64,000 bases of DNA from Hippopus hippopus. Its lineage: Eukaryota; Mollusca; Bivalvia; Cardiida; Cardiidae. Below the pieces are notes generated by a model. The model ran no database searches and had not been told where the DNA came from. It saw nothing but the letters and a program-made list of their open reading frames with translations. Location: contig OX328101.1 in assembly GCA_946811185.2 (NCBI GenBank), forward strand, positions 21,684,122-21,748,121, in the 5' to 3' direction. The translations under genes were made by a program, and so were the position numbers. The first letter of the stretch is position 1; each line of letters begins with the position of its first letter. Below, one piece after another: positions 53,001 to 61,014 of the stretch.

Positions 53001-53603
53001 TACATGTATGTGTACTGAAGAATTATCTAACAATCACTGAAATTGTACTATTGGCTCTACAATGTATTTTATAATGTTAAATTTCTTTTCTTTTTGTGTC
53101 CAGCTACCAAAACACATCGTCAAGCAGGAGGACAAATTAACTCTGCGCCACTCAGAGCTCTTGGGAAGTTGATGGCAGAGCCAAGTCAGAAAAAATATGA
53201 TTCAGCCCCCTTGGCACAAAAGCAACCTGTCTTTAGTGACAAAAAGTGTGTGGAGCCTAACTGCACATTATTTGGAGATCCAAGTCAGGACAATAGATGT
53301 TCACAACACTACCGTTCCCCAGTCAGCCTCCATCCTCAAAGAGGACAAAGGAACCCTGATGTGGTCAGTTTTAGAGAATCACGTCACACAGCTGAACAGG
53401 AGATCGATCCTTTCACAACTGTTTTTAGGAAAGTCGAAGGAAATATCAAATCGAAAGTTCTATGTAAGAGTAATCTGTCTAAAGGGTGTCAGAATTATGG
53501 AAATGCCAAAAACAGAGGTTACTGCAATAGCTGTTATGGTACGATCAAACAGAAAGAAATAAATCAACAACTGGCTCTTGCAGGTGGAAACAGATTTGGG
53601 TAA
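40890..53603 (+). CDS. TNFAIP3-like: A20/TNFAIP3-like ubiquitin-editing enzyme: OTU domain plus ten A20 zinc fingers (complete CDS, 6 exons)
   Basis: Cytoplasmic OTU-family cysteine protease; vertebrate A20 edits ubiquitin on NF-kB signalling proteins and its ZnF4 and ZnF7 bind ubiquitin. Exons: 40890-41026, 43155-43318, 44625-44815, 47270-49475, 51475-51570, 53104-53603. All joins are GT-AG and in frame (3,294 nt, 1,097 aa). The OTU residues are present: TGDGNCLLHA with Asp102 and Cys105, and YNLNHFAPLV with His257 (human Cys103/His256). C-x(3-7)-C-x(10-11)-C-x2-C/H fingers start at about residues 422, 483, 532, 652, 706, 796, 861, 907, 980 and 1052. Human A20 is about 790 aa with seven. The ninth finger ends in His, not Cys (residue 1000); the tenth has a longer first spacing. 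Start chosen at the first Met after the acceptor at 40851-40853. Cezanne is excluded by the finger array. Confidence 0.93.
41177..41415 (-). repeat. Family B copy with 4-bp TSD (A20-like intron 1)
   Basis: GAGCCATATTCTGG ... AGAACAAGGCTC, flanked by ATTT on both sides (41173-41176, 41416-41419); one hairpin strand is lost. Confidence 0.85.
41418..41593 (-). repeat. Family A copy
   Basis: Hairpin around 41490-41555 with a duplicated tip; TTAA 41590-41593 shared with the next element. Confidence 0.75.
41590..41790 (+). repeat. Family C copy, diverged
   Basis: TTAACCCTAAAAGCAC start; palindrome relic 41683-41752. Confidence 0.6.
41825..42145 (+). mobile_element. SINE S2 copy, diverged
   Basis: GGTGGCTCATTTGGTACAAG head; GATTGATGATAAGTG; GTGGGAAAGCAGCCGGTAGC; internal duplication of CAGGATTCAT. 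Confidence 0.75.
42482..42968 (+). repeat. Family B copy with family A inserted; ATAT TSD
   Basis: GAGCCATGCTCTGTGAAAAG ... CCAGAGCATGGTTC, flanked by ATAT (42478-42481, 42969-42972). Hairpin CATGCCAGCCTGC-type at 42532-42570 has the GCCAGC variant on both strands. Confidence 0.88.
42672..42900 (+). repeat. Family A copy nested in family B
   Basis: TTAA 42672-42675 and 42897-42900; removal of one TTAA plus the element restores the B sequence (GGATCC...GTGATGACTTGC). Confidence 0.92.
43155..43318 (+). CDS. TNFAIP3-like: A20-like exon 2 (OTU N-terminal part)
   Basis: Acceptor ATTACAG; the split codon gives Cys46. Encodes RYTICIVHFTHLPQQFTEMY, then VINWCRTAKPLYPLKT, matching the A20 region before the catalytic loop (human ...MHRYT... 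and ...NWCRE...). Donor GTATGT, phase 1. Confidence 0.88.
43870..43990 (+). repeat. Family A right-arm fragment (A20-like intron 2)
   Basis: CTTCAAATGCCTTCAAATTT, then GATGAGTCTAAAATG, GTGGTAAAAGG. Confidence 0.5.
44200..44358 (-). repeat. Family C relic
   Basis: CAGTCTGCTCTTTGATTTAG and AGACTGAAAATGTC flank; ends at the TTAA shared with the following A copy. Confidence 0.45.
44355..44578 (+). repeat. Family A copy (A20-like intron 2)
   Basis: TTAACCCTTTACCAAACAAT to GGGTTAA; consensus hairpin centred ~44441. Confidence 0.92.
44625..44815 (+). CDS. TNFAIP3-like: A20-like exon 3 (catalytic Cys105)
   Basis: Opens with the OTU catalytic loop GDGNCLLHAVSLSLWGVEDS; donor after ...GMNTE (GTCGGT), phase 0. 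A complete family A copy ends 47 bp upstream of this exon. Confidence 0.92.
45088..45226. repeat. Palindromic MITE with CTGGTGCTTGTA ends
   Basis: TTTCCTGGTGCTTGTA (45094) and TACAAGCACCAGGAAAA (45201) are exact inverses; ~140 bp overall. Confidence 0.75.
45620..45812 (-). repeat. Family A copy (A20-like intron 3)
   Basis: Hairpin GGTGGTGACCAGC; ends GGTAAAAGGTTG. Confidence 0.78.
45965..46410. repeat. Family A copies in head-to-head order
   Basis: 45965-46160 (forward; hairpin tip duplicated, AAACAGCATTTTCTTTC twice) and 46160-46410 (inverted, TTTGTCTTTRAAAGGGTT repeated at ~46232 and ~46272). Confidence 0.75.
46445..46675 (+). repeat. Family C (C2 subfamily) copy
   Basis: TTAACTCTTTTCTAGACAAC start; palindrome 46568-46636; tail TCTGGTGTCGTCTATGG as in 3453-3724. 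Confidence 0.85.
46670..46795 (-). repeat. Family A fragment
   Basis: TTTGTTGTGAAAGGAGAAAA and right-arm remnants. Confidence 0.55.
46862..47254 (+). repeat. Family A copy ending 15 bp before the A20-like exon 4 acceptor
   Basis: Left arm and hairpin 46862-47010; right arm 47176-47254 (TTAA 47251-47254). Interrupted by the insertion 47011-47175. Confidence 0.8.
47011..47175 (+). mobile_element. 165-bp insertion with 10-bp TSD and A-rich end (retroposon-like)
   Basis: TGAGTCAAAT flanks both sides (47001-47010 and 47176-47185); the 3' end has ACAAAAAAAAAAGA. Short LINE- or SINE-type insertion; family unknown. Confidence 0.65.
47270..49475 (+). CDS. TNFAIP3-like: A20-like exon 4 (OTU His257 and zinc fingers 1-7)
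   Basis: A 2.2-kb exon from DYTGEWERVIKAT to ...KEDQES, phase 0 in, phase 1 out. Residues 165-265 finish the OTU fold (GGIYLPLE, IVIGYNLNHFAPLV). Seven Cys4 fingers follow at about 422-442, 483-502, 532-552, 652-672, 706-725, 796-816 and 861-880. The donor GTAATT could be skipped: the frame stays open into the intron to 49705. Confidence 0.95.
49495..49713 (-). repeat. Family A copy right after A20-like exon 4
   Basis: Begins ~20 bp after the exon 4 donor; one hairpin strand mostly deleted (GGGAAAAGGTTACCAGC); TTAA 49710-49713. Confidence 0.82.
49715..49800 (+). repeat. SINE S2 3' fragment
   Basis: GCGCAAAGTACTAGTAAACT and GAGAGCATAGATGGCTGCAT. Confidence 0.6.
49940..50100. repeat. Palindromic MITE (~160 bp)
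   Basis: AGGATAATCAACTGGCTGTG then TGTGATATAAAAAGTCTGTC, with inverted GACAGATTTTTAATATCACA and CACAACCAGTTAATTATCCT. Confidence 0.85.
50200..50252. repeat. Small hairpin
   Basis: CACTAGTGATGATACCATAG and ATCATCACTAGTG are inverse. Confidence 0.6.
50480..50676 (-). repeat. Family B copy, hairpin deleted
   Basis: TTTACTGAATCTCCATGATG ... TCAAAGAACATGGCTC; the GC hairpin is gone. Confidence 0.7.
50726..51205. repeat. Family E element, copy 1
   Basis: Starts with a ~125-bp hairpin (GAAATTTATTTCATCGTGT ... ACACGATGAAATAAATTTC). Then a body bounded by TATTTATTTCATGCTTT (50867) and AAAGCATGAAATAAATTTC (51187). About 480 bp; no ORF. Second copy at 51885-52475. Confidence 0.75.
51270..51420 (+). 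repeat. Family A right half before A20-like exon 5
   Basis: GCATTTTCTCCTTTTCTCAC to GGTAAAGAGTTAA (51420); 54 bp upstream of exon 5. Confidence 0.8.
51475..51570 (+). CDS. TNFAIP3-like: A20-like exon 5 (zinc finger 8)
   Basis: A 96-bp, phase 1/1 exon encoding one finger, LCKAEGCKFSGNPKLNGFC plus SQCY (Cys907, 912, 924, 927). Acceptor ATTTCAG, donor GTAGGC. Being symmetric, it can be skipped without a frameshift. Confidence 0.9.
51650..51882 (-). repeat. Family A copy inserted at the internal TTAA of another
   Basis: A right-type arm (51650-51712) ends in ACAACAATTTAA, where a second inverted copy begins (TTAA 51713-51716). That copy is cut after its hairpin by the family E element. Confidence 0.78.
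51885..52475. repeat. Family E element, copy 2
   Basis: Parallel to copy 1: CTATTTATTTCATGCTTTTA (51970), CAAAATCCAGTACAGTTGTT, GTTGTAACCATGAATTATC, end AAAAGCCTGAAATAA; ~130 bp extra in the middle. Confidence 0.7.
52575..52842 (-). repeat. Family A copy with duplicated hairpin foot
   Basis: AGGTGGAAAACATTGTGGGA occurs twice (52683 and 52729), then a full hairpin with AAGAAG on both strands. Confidence 0.83.
52864..52985 (+). repeat. Family B 5' half
   Basis: GAGATATGCTCTGTGAAAAG through the hairpin to ATTGGTCAATTTTGTGCC. Confidence 0.75.
53104..53603 (+). CDS. TNFAIP3-like: A20-like exon 6 (zinc fingers 9 and 10, stop)
   Basis: Acceptor TGTCCAG. Encodes a variant finger (Cys980, 985, 997, His1000) and a last finger, GCQNYGNAKNRGYCNSCY, resembling ZnF7 of A20. 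Ends ...AGGNRFG, TAA at 53601-53603. Confidence 0.93.
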
Positions 53604-53771
53604 TTTGTTTTGCATAATCTAGTTGAATTTATGAAAATCAGGTTTTTTTAAAAAATTTTTCTAGGTGTTACTAATTCTTTATGTGCAGTGTAGATCTATC
53701 TGAATTTCATTGAATAAGACTTAATAACACTCGTTTTCGTAATGCTCGAACCCTTAAGCACACAATCAGGA

Positions 53772-54005
53772 GTAACAATCCTTTACCGCACAATCCAAAC
53801 TTTTAACAACCCTGAGACAGAAAGCTTTTTAAAACATTGTGGGAAAAGGAGAAAATGCTGGTAACCAGCATTTTCTCCATTTCCCACCATGTTTTCTACC
53901 CTTTCAAAGAAAAAAAAATCATTATTTGTTTCATATTTCATTTGTCATCTGCAAATGCTTTCAATTTTGATAAGTCTTCAATTTTGTCATTTGCTAAAGA
54001 GTTAA
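53772..54005 (+). repeat. Family A copy 1 of 3 in the A20-like 3'UTR
   Basis: Consensus hairpin centred ~53863; TTAA 54002-54005. Confidence 0.88.
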
Positions 54006-54141
54006 ATGACACTTAAAAAGGAAAGATAATTTGGAACAAGACAAAATGTTGCTTACCACTATTTTCTGCTTTCCCTCACTTTGTTTAAACACTTTATTCC
54101 TCAGGGTTGTGAAAACTTGCAATTGTTTGGTAAAGGATTAA
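54002..54141 (-). repeat. Family A copy 2 of 3, truncated
   Basis: Shares TTAA with both neighbours; hairpin weak (ATGTTGCTTACCACT). Confidence 0.7.
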
Positions 54142-54362
54142 CCCTTTACCAAACATCCTGAGTTTTATTGACCCTCAAAGGGGAGACTTTTGAAAACATT
54201 GTGGAAGAAGGAGGAAATTCTGGTAACAAGTATTTCCTCTTTTTCCTACAGTGTTTTTTACGCTTCCAAAATCAAAATTTCAGTGTTTGGAATTATATTT
54301 TTGCCTGAAAATGCTGTCAATTTGGACAAGTCTAAAAATTTTGTCGTTTGGTAAAGAGTTAA
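54138..54362 (+). repeat. Family A copy 3 of 3
   Basis: TTAACCCTTTACCAAACATC to AAAGAGTTAA (54362); hairpin with several mismatches. Confidence 0.87.
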
Positions 54363-54842
54363 ATGAGTCGGAATCATTTCATTTATCGTGGTTTCTGTAA
54401 AGAAGTGAGCACACCAGAAAAAAGATTCATGAGTTTGCAAGGTTTTCAAATACATGCAAGAGGAGCGATATTTAATATTTCGAGATTGTCATTTTCGTGT
54501 GTTAATCTTATTGTTTAAATTGATTTGTGATTCCATTAAACGCTTTGTTGTACACAGAACATCGTGTAGTTTTGAGCGTGTACAATTAAATATCTGGTCT
54601 GTTCTATGATGAAGTATTCAGAACAGTTTGGACTTTGTTAAATGATTTTATCCATATACTTCTTTAAAAAAGATGCTTTTTTTCAGCAGAGCTGTTTTTT
54701 TTAAATAATTTTCTTTGGACATAGGAAAGTCAGACTTAGTTATATTGTGTATTTAGTGGTGTTTAGGACTTAATCAGAGTTGGGATGTTTAATCTTTAAG
54801 GAAATTAACAGGAACATACATTCATATGTATTTTTTACCTCC

Positions 54843-54848
54843 AATAAA
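54843..54848 (+). promoter_or_regulatory. Candidate poly(A) signal of the A20-like gene
   Basis: First AATAAA after the stop at 53603. It would give a 3'UTR of about 1.25 kb that contains three family A copies. Confidence 0.4.
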
Positions 54849-55029
54849 AAGGAAAAAGTTTTTTAGGGGCATGTGAGATGATAGGATACAGGGCATAGGG
54901 TCCCGCCTACTTGTGTAATAATTCTGTTTTATAGTAGCCCACTATAACTTTTGTCAAGATTTTCCTATAATAATGAAGATGGTGATTATCATTATAACTT
55001 TTCTTTCAATCTATTTTATTATATTATTA

Positions 55030-55250
55030 TGAGTTATCATGGAATTTAATGATGATGGTGGTAAGTATGGTGATGATGACGATTATCATTATTATTTTTT
55101 TTTTTTCAATTTTTATGATTAAAAATCTGCTTTCGGTTTACAAGGAAGATGATAATTAATGATGTTGATGCTTTCCTAGCTTTTAAGAATGATTATGGTG
55201 ATGATGATGATGATCTGGCAGTAATGAGAAACAATGATGATGATGAGTAT
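55030..55250. repeat. GAT/TGATGG-rich imperfect microsatellites
   Basis: Runs such as GATGATGGTGG, GGTGATGATGACGATT and GATGATGATGATGATC. Confidence 0.7.
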
Positions 55251-55309
55251 TCAGTGTCACACAACTCCTAGACGTATCCACATATATGTGTACTTAGGGC
55301 CAATTGCCA

Positions 55310-55390
55310 ATCCATGTATTGTGCAGTCTGATCTTAATCTACACTGTCCGCAAAAGCTGTTGAAGTCAATTTAGGCAGTGACAGAGTATA
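55310..55390 (+). repeat. Family C 3' part
   Basis: TGTGCAGTCTGATCTTAATC then TACACTGTCCGCAAAAG; joins the next family A copy. Confidence 0.65.
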
Positions 55391-55616
55391 ACTCTTTACC
55401 ACACAATCCCGACTTTTAACGACCCTGAGAAAGAAGCCTATAGAAAACATTGTGGGAAAAGGAGAAAATGCTGGTAACCAGCATTTTCTCCTTTTCCCAC
55501 AATATTTTACACCCTATCAAAGTCAGAAATCATCATATCAGCAAGATTTAATTTGTTGTCTGCAGATGCTTTGAATTTGGTCCAGTCCAAAAATTTGTTG
55601 TTTGGTAAAGAGATAA
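55387..55616 (+). repeat. Family A copy, near consensus
   Basis: ACTCTTTACCACACAATCCC; perfect hairpin centred ~55477; ends GGTAAAGAGATAA. Confidence 0.9.
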
Positions 55617-55865
55617 GGTGGGCTAAATGCAGCTATAGAAGATTTAGTGGTTTATATTTGATAGGAATGGTCATAGTTCTATTGGGCTCAATCCCAACCG
55701 GAATCTATTTTCATAAGCCTTGACCTACATTCGGACTGAATGTTGTCAGTTGTCAATCCTTGGAATAACCGTGTAATCTTGCACTTGTCACTTACAAAAT
55801 GTAAGACGTAACATTCATGTATATGTTTACCGACGTTTTTTCCCCCAAGTTTGGTTGAAGTTGAT

Positions 55866-56150
55866 CTTTTATAGTACCATATGGCTTGCAATACGTGAAA
55901 AGGGGCATTCGGACATTTGCGAAAAGTGTTGTCTCGGATCAGCCTGCGCAGTCTGCGCAGGCTAATCCGAAATGACACTTTCCGTTTTTATGTAATTTTC
56001 TGTTTTGCACAAGTCTACTGTAGCACAAAATCTAATGTAGTCGTTAAGTGCTGTCTCGGATTAGCCTGCGCGGACTGCGCAGGCTGATCCAAGACGACAC
56101 TTTACGCACATGTCCGAATGCCCCTTTTCGCGAGTTGTAAGCCATATGTA
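55866..56150. repeat. Palindromic MITE with two GC-rich hairpins (family D)
   Basis: TIRs of ~40 bp: CCATATGGCTTGCAATACGT ... GGGGCATTCGGACAT, inverted at the right. Inside are two hairpins of GATCAGCCTGCGCAG type (55937-55968 and 56060-56090). Related in style to family B but with different ends. Confidence 0.85.
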
Positions 56151-56229
56151 ATTATGTTTTTTTGTTTACATCAAAGTATTTTTGACTTTTTTCACTCATT
56201 GCTAAGTAGATTTCTAAGTATGAATCATC

Positions 56230-56585
56230 ATTAGTCCCTGTTCCTTGCTTGGGTTCCATCTGATGATTTTTTCTTCATATTTGTTCTGTAGTATTTTGTC
56301 AAAAATGTTTCGTGGACAGAATAACATAGATTTATATACATATAGCCCCTGTTCCCATGCCTGGGTTCTATCTTATGATTTTTCTTCTTATTTATTCTCT
56401 AGTATTTGCCCAAAATGATTCACAGATAGATAAATAAATTATTGTCATAAATCTATATACATGTAGCCCCTGTTCCCTTGCCTGAGTTTTAACTGATGAT
56501 TTTTTTCTTCTGATTTACGCTGTAGTATTTGTCAAAAATGATTCTGAGACAGGTTAACAAAGTATTGTCATAGATCTATATAGCC
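56230..56585 (+). repeat. Three-unit tandem repeat, ~120-bp period
   Basis: Each unit has AGCCCCTGTTCCCTTGCCTG, TGATGATTTTTTCTTC, TAGTATTTGTCAAAAATG and ATAGATCTATATA. Unit starts at ~56234, 56345 and 56466. Confidence 0.82.
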
Positions 56586-56886
56586 ACTGACAGGGAATGA
56601 TTAAGAGGTTATTGGTGTCTGAACCCAGGCTATGTTTTCCCATACTCATATTTGGATGTTAAGTTTTCTTTCTTGTAGACTTGTCCCATTTGCCTCATAT
56701 GTAAATTTAATTTGTATGTACTGTCATAGGACGAATTAAACGACTGCTCAGTTTAAACTTGAACAGATTTCTTCTTGAGTAAGTGTTATAAATGAAACAG
56801 TTTATGTATATATCCTGAAAACTAATAAAAAATGCATCCGTCAATAAATTGTTATTATTTAAATCTACGTCGTTTTTCGTAACGTA

Positions 56887-58201
56887 CGTGGGGTGATCAG
56901 AAAGATCGTGGACCACCTCGTTATTTTGAAAACTACTACACTTAGGATTACACAAATTTGCATAGATGAGCATTAATTATCTGGTAACTGACTCACGCTT
57001 TCAAATGTTGTCATATTAAAGTATGTAAAGTATGACTTTATTTTAATGACGTCATATACTGCAATAGTGGTCCAAAATATCGGACGACGTTTTATTTGAG
57101 CCGAGAGTAATCATAAAGTTTTGCGTCAAACTCGGAAAGTATTTATCGGAAATCAAAACCAATTTAGAAACAGTTTAAGGGGACTCTGCACTCAAGGAAT
57201 CTGATCTGATATTCGTACATGGATCGGACCGGTTTAGACAAGGGTGCGATACTGTTAAAGATGACCCTAAATCTGGCCGTCCATCAACATCAGTCACAGA
57301 CAAAATCATAATGGATGTAGAGCAGCATGTAAAACAAGATCGCCGAGATGCTGTCAGGAAAATAGCTGACACATTTGACATTTCATATATAAGTACTCAG
57401 GAGATTTTGACTGAGAGTCTTGGAATGTCGCGTGTTTGCAACTGACGCCCGAGAAAATGGGGGTTAGGGTCGAAATCTGTTAAGAAATTTCAGAACGCAT
57501 TAGGGTAGAGGGGTCAAACTTTACTGATCGTATTGTAACATGCGATGAAACATAGGTACACTTTACCGACACTGAATCTAAACGACAAAGCAGCGTATTG
57601 AAACATCCAACATCGCCTTCCGCCAGTAAAGCCAACCTTTCTAAGTCACTTGGTAAAGTTATCTACATCAAGTATTTCTGTTCTCCTGTTTTTCTTCTAA
57701 ATCATGTTGTATCTTTACATACTACAGTCAGTTCTGAGTTTTATGCCCACATTATTCAAATAATTTTCACGAACACCATACGAAAAACACTGCCAGAAGT
57801 CCTGCGGAGTGACGTCAATTTACACCAAGATAACGCCCTAGCTCACAAAGCCACACTTGTACTGGAAACTTTGCAAAAACTAAACAAAGAAACACTTGCC
57901 AACGCTCCTTATAATTTAGTCCTGACTCCATGTGACCTCTGACTAGTTCCTGTTTTGAAAGATTTTCTATGTGGCATACACTATGAGAGCAGAGAGGAGC
58001 TAACCCTAGCTACGACCGGGTCCTTCATAGTAACGTCACGTGACGCGCTCCCACACGTGCTTCGCGCGTCGAAATCAAGAATGAATACATGCACAGAACT
58101 CAAAGGAGGTTACTTTCAAAAACAGTGAACACTCCAAGTTGTTTTTTATAACAATATTCAGATACCAGCACTGGTCCACGTTCTTTCTGATCACCCCCTC
58201 G
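56887..58201 (+). mobile_element. Mariner-like transposon (1,315 bp, degenerate)
   Basis: Inverted ends with core GGGGTGATCAGAAAGA (left from 56887, right ending 58201), flanked by TA (56885-56886, 58202-58203). Length is standard for mariner. The interior carries fragments of a mariner transposase with several stops. Confidence 0.9.
57120..57942 (+). pseudogene. Mariner transposase remnant
   Basis: In shifting frames: KDDPKSGRPSTSVTD (HTH linker), CDET and TDTESKRQS (first Asp region), HQDNALAHKATLVLETL (second Asp) and YNLVLTPCDL (third Asp region, usual PDLAPCDF). In-frame stops near 57174, 57442 and 57556 show it is dead. Confidence 0.82.
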
Positions 58202-58297
58202 TATATTCCGTTCAGAAGAAAATAGGACTAACTAAGAGTCTCAAACGAGCTTGTTTATGTCTAATTTTTTGGCTGTGAATCGTAGTTTTTTTTTTGT

Positions 58298-58508
58298 TAC
58301 TCTTTACCATATTCTAGCTTGACCAAATTGAAAGTATTTGCAGAGTACACAATAAGTGTGACTCGAAAGCTGAAATTTGTTTTTGGGAGGATAGAAATTA
58401 CTGTGGGTAAAGGAGAAAATGCTGATAACGAGCATTTTCTACTTTTTCCACATTGGTTTTCAAAGGCCTTCGCTTAGAGCCATCGTAAAATGTTTGGTAA
58501 AGGTTTAA
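58298..58508 (-). repeat. Family A copy
   Basis: ACTCTTTACCATATTCTAGC start; tip CTGATAACGAGC; ends TTGGTAAAGG. Confidence 0.8.
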
Positions 58509-59050
58509 AGGAGCCTGTTAAGTTGTTTTGCTGTGAATCGTTATTTTTTGTATGATATTAAAGATACATCTGTACTCATTTCCATCCAGTTTTTTAACCA
58601 ATTTCATCTTTATTTTATGAAACTATAATCACTCTTGTATCTTCATGCCAAATGTTGCCCCTGACGGTTGCAAGGTTGCACAGATTACGACGGATAGAAA
58701 ATGCATTTCATCCTCTGGAGGCTATCAAAAGACATCACAACCACAGTTTCTGGTTTAAATGGAAGACAAATCCCTTGAGTATCTATATCCCATACACTGT
58801 ATATCGAGGGTTTTTTTTATGTTTACACAGAAGACTAGATTCTACACACTGTCAAGTTTTATCGGTGTTTGTTTACTCCTGGGTTGAAAAGATGTATCTT
58901 TAAATAAATAGTACAAGGTACGACTTTATTTCAGCAAGCTTTGCAAAACTGGCAGGGAACATTCAGTAGAAAAGTGCAGCTTTGACCTTTCAATAACAGA
59001 TTAACCTTTAGATTAACCTTTAAATAACAGATGCAGTTTTGCAATCGATA
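58509..59050. other. No gene or repeat recognised
   Basis: An 83-codon open frame at 58652-58903 lacks any recognisable motif and splice context; treated as chance. Confidence 0.4.
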
Positions 59051-59051
59051 A

Positions 59052-59292
59052 CTTAATCTGTGAAAAGGAGACTTAATGCATCTGCAAAAAGTATTGACCC
59101 AGGTCAGCCTGCGCAGTCCGCGCAGGCCAACCTGGGCCGAAACTTTTTGCAATTGGGTCAATTTTCTGCATGTCAAAGGATCAGTCTACCTTATGATTCA
59201 GTCGGTTGTTATACAGAATGGGTTTTAGGGATCCATGATTACGTGATGTCTTGCTCGGTACGATGAAATCTTTTGCCAAAGCATTGCTCAAT
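59052..59292 (+). repeat. Family B copy
   Basis: CTGTGAAAAGGAGACTTAAT through the hairpin (59101-59136) to CCAAAGCATTGCTC. Confidence 0.83.
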
Positions 59293-59644
59293 AAGATGGG
59301 TGTTATTGATTCCCATAAGCCCTCGCATTATCTAGCTAAAGCGGCCAAGTTCGCTGTAGCTGATTACGTTGGCTTTTGACCTACTTCAAGGTAATGGTAT
59401 ACTCGAATGAATAAATAGTATTTTGCGATTGGTTAATTATGTGAGTAGGCAAGCTACTGCAGGTCTCTTTGAGGGCACAGTTATGACACCAATATATAAG
59501 CTTGGCTACCGCTTATCGACATTTATTTCTATCCATACGGAACCAAAATTTAAGAGTTTAAATATTCATACTCTGCTTCCTCTTACGCCGTCTATCTTTT
59601 TTTTTTTTAAAGATATTTCGTGTTCCTTATTGAATAGGACCATT

Positions 59645-59865
59645 CTATTTACCCATTATCACGACATCACGTGTTTTTAAACGACCGCGAAGAAGGGCTT
59701 TTGAGCTATTTACTTATTTTTTTGTACCATGTAGCAGAGAATGTGAGTTCATTTGTATCAATTTCTACAAACTGTCATCTGCAAATACTTTCAATTAAGA
59801 AAAGTTAACATTTTTTTTTTTTCGTAGGGAAAAGGGCGAATTCAGTACTCTAAGGGTTGAAAAAT
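59645..59865 (+). repeat. Family A relic without hairpin
   Basis: Left arm CACGACATCACGTGTTTTTA and right arm CTGTCATCTGCAAATACTTT remain. Confidence 0.55.
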
Positions 59866-60168
59866 TCATTTCTAAAGGTGTATACAATAAATGCATGGAT
59901 ACTATCAACAAATCGCGTTACTATAGTACAACGGCGATAGTCTGTCACTTGGTCGACATCTTCATCGGTAGAAATATATGAAATAAATCTTTAACAAATC
60001 TTATAAAAGATACATTACATTCCTAAATACAGCCTTCACATTCAAGAATCTCGAAACGCAAAATACGAGCTCTGTGTTGTTGTTTTGGATTTGTGCGTGT
60101 GTGTAAACAATATCGACGTTTACGTGTATAAAGTTCAGGAGGAAGTTTTAAACCATGCCAATATAAAT

Positions 60169-60432
60169 GAGCCATGCTCTGACAAAAAGGGGGCTAAATG
60201 CATCTCCGTGATCCATGGTACCAAGCAAGCTATCACATACTTATGGATCCATAATTTCCACTTTTTTCAATAACCAACATGATCATGAGATAGACTGGTC
60301 CTTGGGCATACAAAAAAATTGACCAATAGCGAAAAGTTTGGGCCCAGGTCAGCCTGCGCGGTACTGCGCAGGCTGACCTGAGTCGATACTTTTCGCAGAT
60401 GCATTAAGCCCCCTTTTCACAGAGCATGGCTC
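60169..60432 (-). repeat. Family B copy, near full length
   Basis: GAGCCATGCTCTGACAAAAA ... CACAGAGCATGGCTC; hairpin 60345-60378. Confidence 0.9.
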
Positions 60433-60504
60433 AAAAAACTTTGTACCGGTACATTAAAATAGTATTGAATATTCTATCTGCTTTAAATCATAATACAGCG
60501 TTTA

Positions 60505-60737
60505 GCTTATCCATTTAGCACACAAGCCCGTGTTTGAAGCACGCTTATAAAAAAGGTTTTTGAAACCATTGTGGGAAAACGAGAAAATGCTGGTAACCAG
60601 CATTTTCTCCTTTACCCACAATGTTTTCTACCACATCGAATACATGTCCAACCATTTGATCCACACTGAATTTGCCGTCTGCAAATGCTTTCAAGTTGGA
60701 CAAGTTTTAAATTTTAATCGTCTGGTAATGAGTTAAC
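60505..60737 (+). repeat. Family A copy
   Basis: AGCACACAAGCCCGTGTTTG left arm; consensus hairpin; TTAA 60733-60736. Confidence 0.85.
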
Positions 60738-60754
60738 ACAATCCTATTGTATTA

Positions 60755-60905
60755 AAATTGCAGGTGCTAGAGAAAGATTGGTGTACGTAGTACTTTGCAC
60801 TGGTCATTAAGAAAAAAACCTACAGAAACATACTCAGTATAGAAGCTTAACTGAGTCCGCCATGACATAAATATTGCTGAAAACGGCGTTAAAACCAAGC
60901 CAATG
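60755..60905 (+). repeat. SINE S2 3' part
   Basis: TAGTACTTTGCACTGGTC, CCGCCATGACATAAATATTG, AACGGCGTTAAAACC. Confidence 0.6.
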
Positions 60906-61014
60906 TGTTGCTGTATAAATTTGGAGGACAAATGAGAGTACATGTATTTGTTCACAGAGTGCAAAAGAAACCGCTTGATTTTGAGATAGTTCACTTACCG
61001 TTCGTCACATATCC

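Noticed and set aside
57175..57381. 68-codon minus-strand ORF
   Set aside because: Antisense shadow of the mariner transposase.
58652..58903. 83-codon ORF as a small gene
   Set aside because: No splice signals, no homology recognised, composition like surrounding noncoding DNA.
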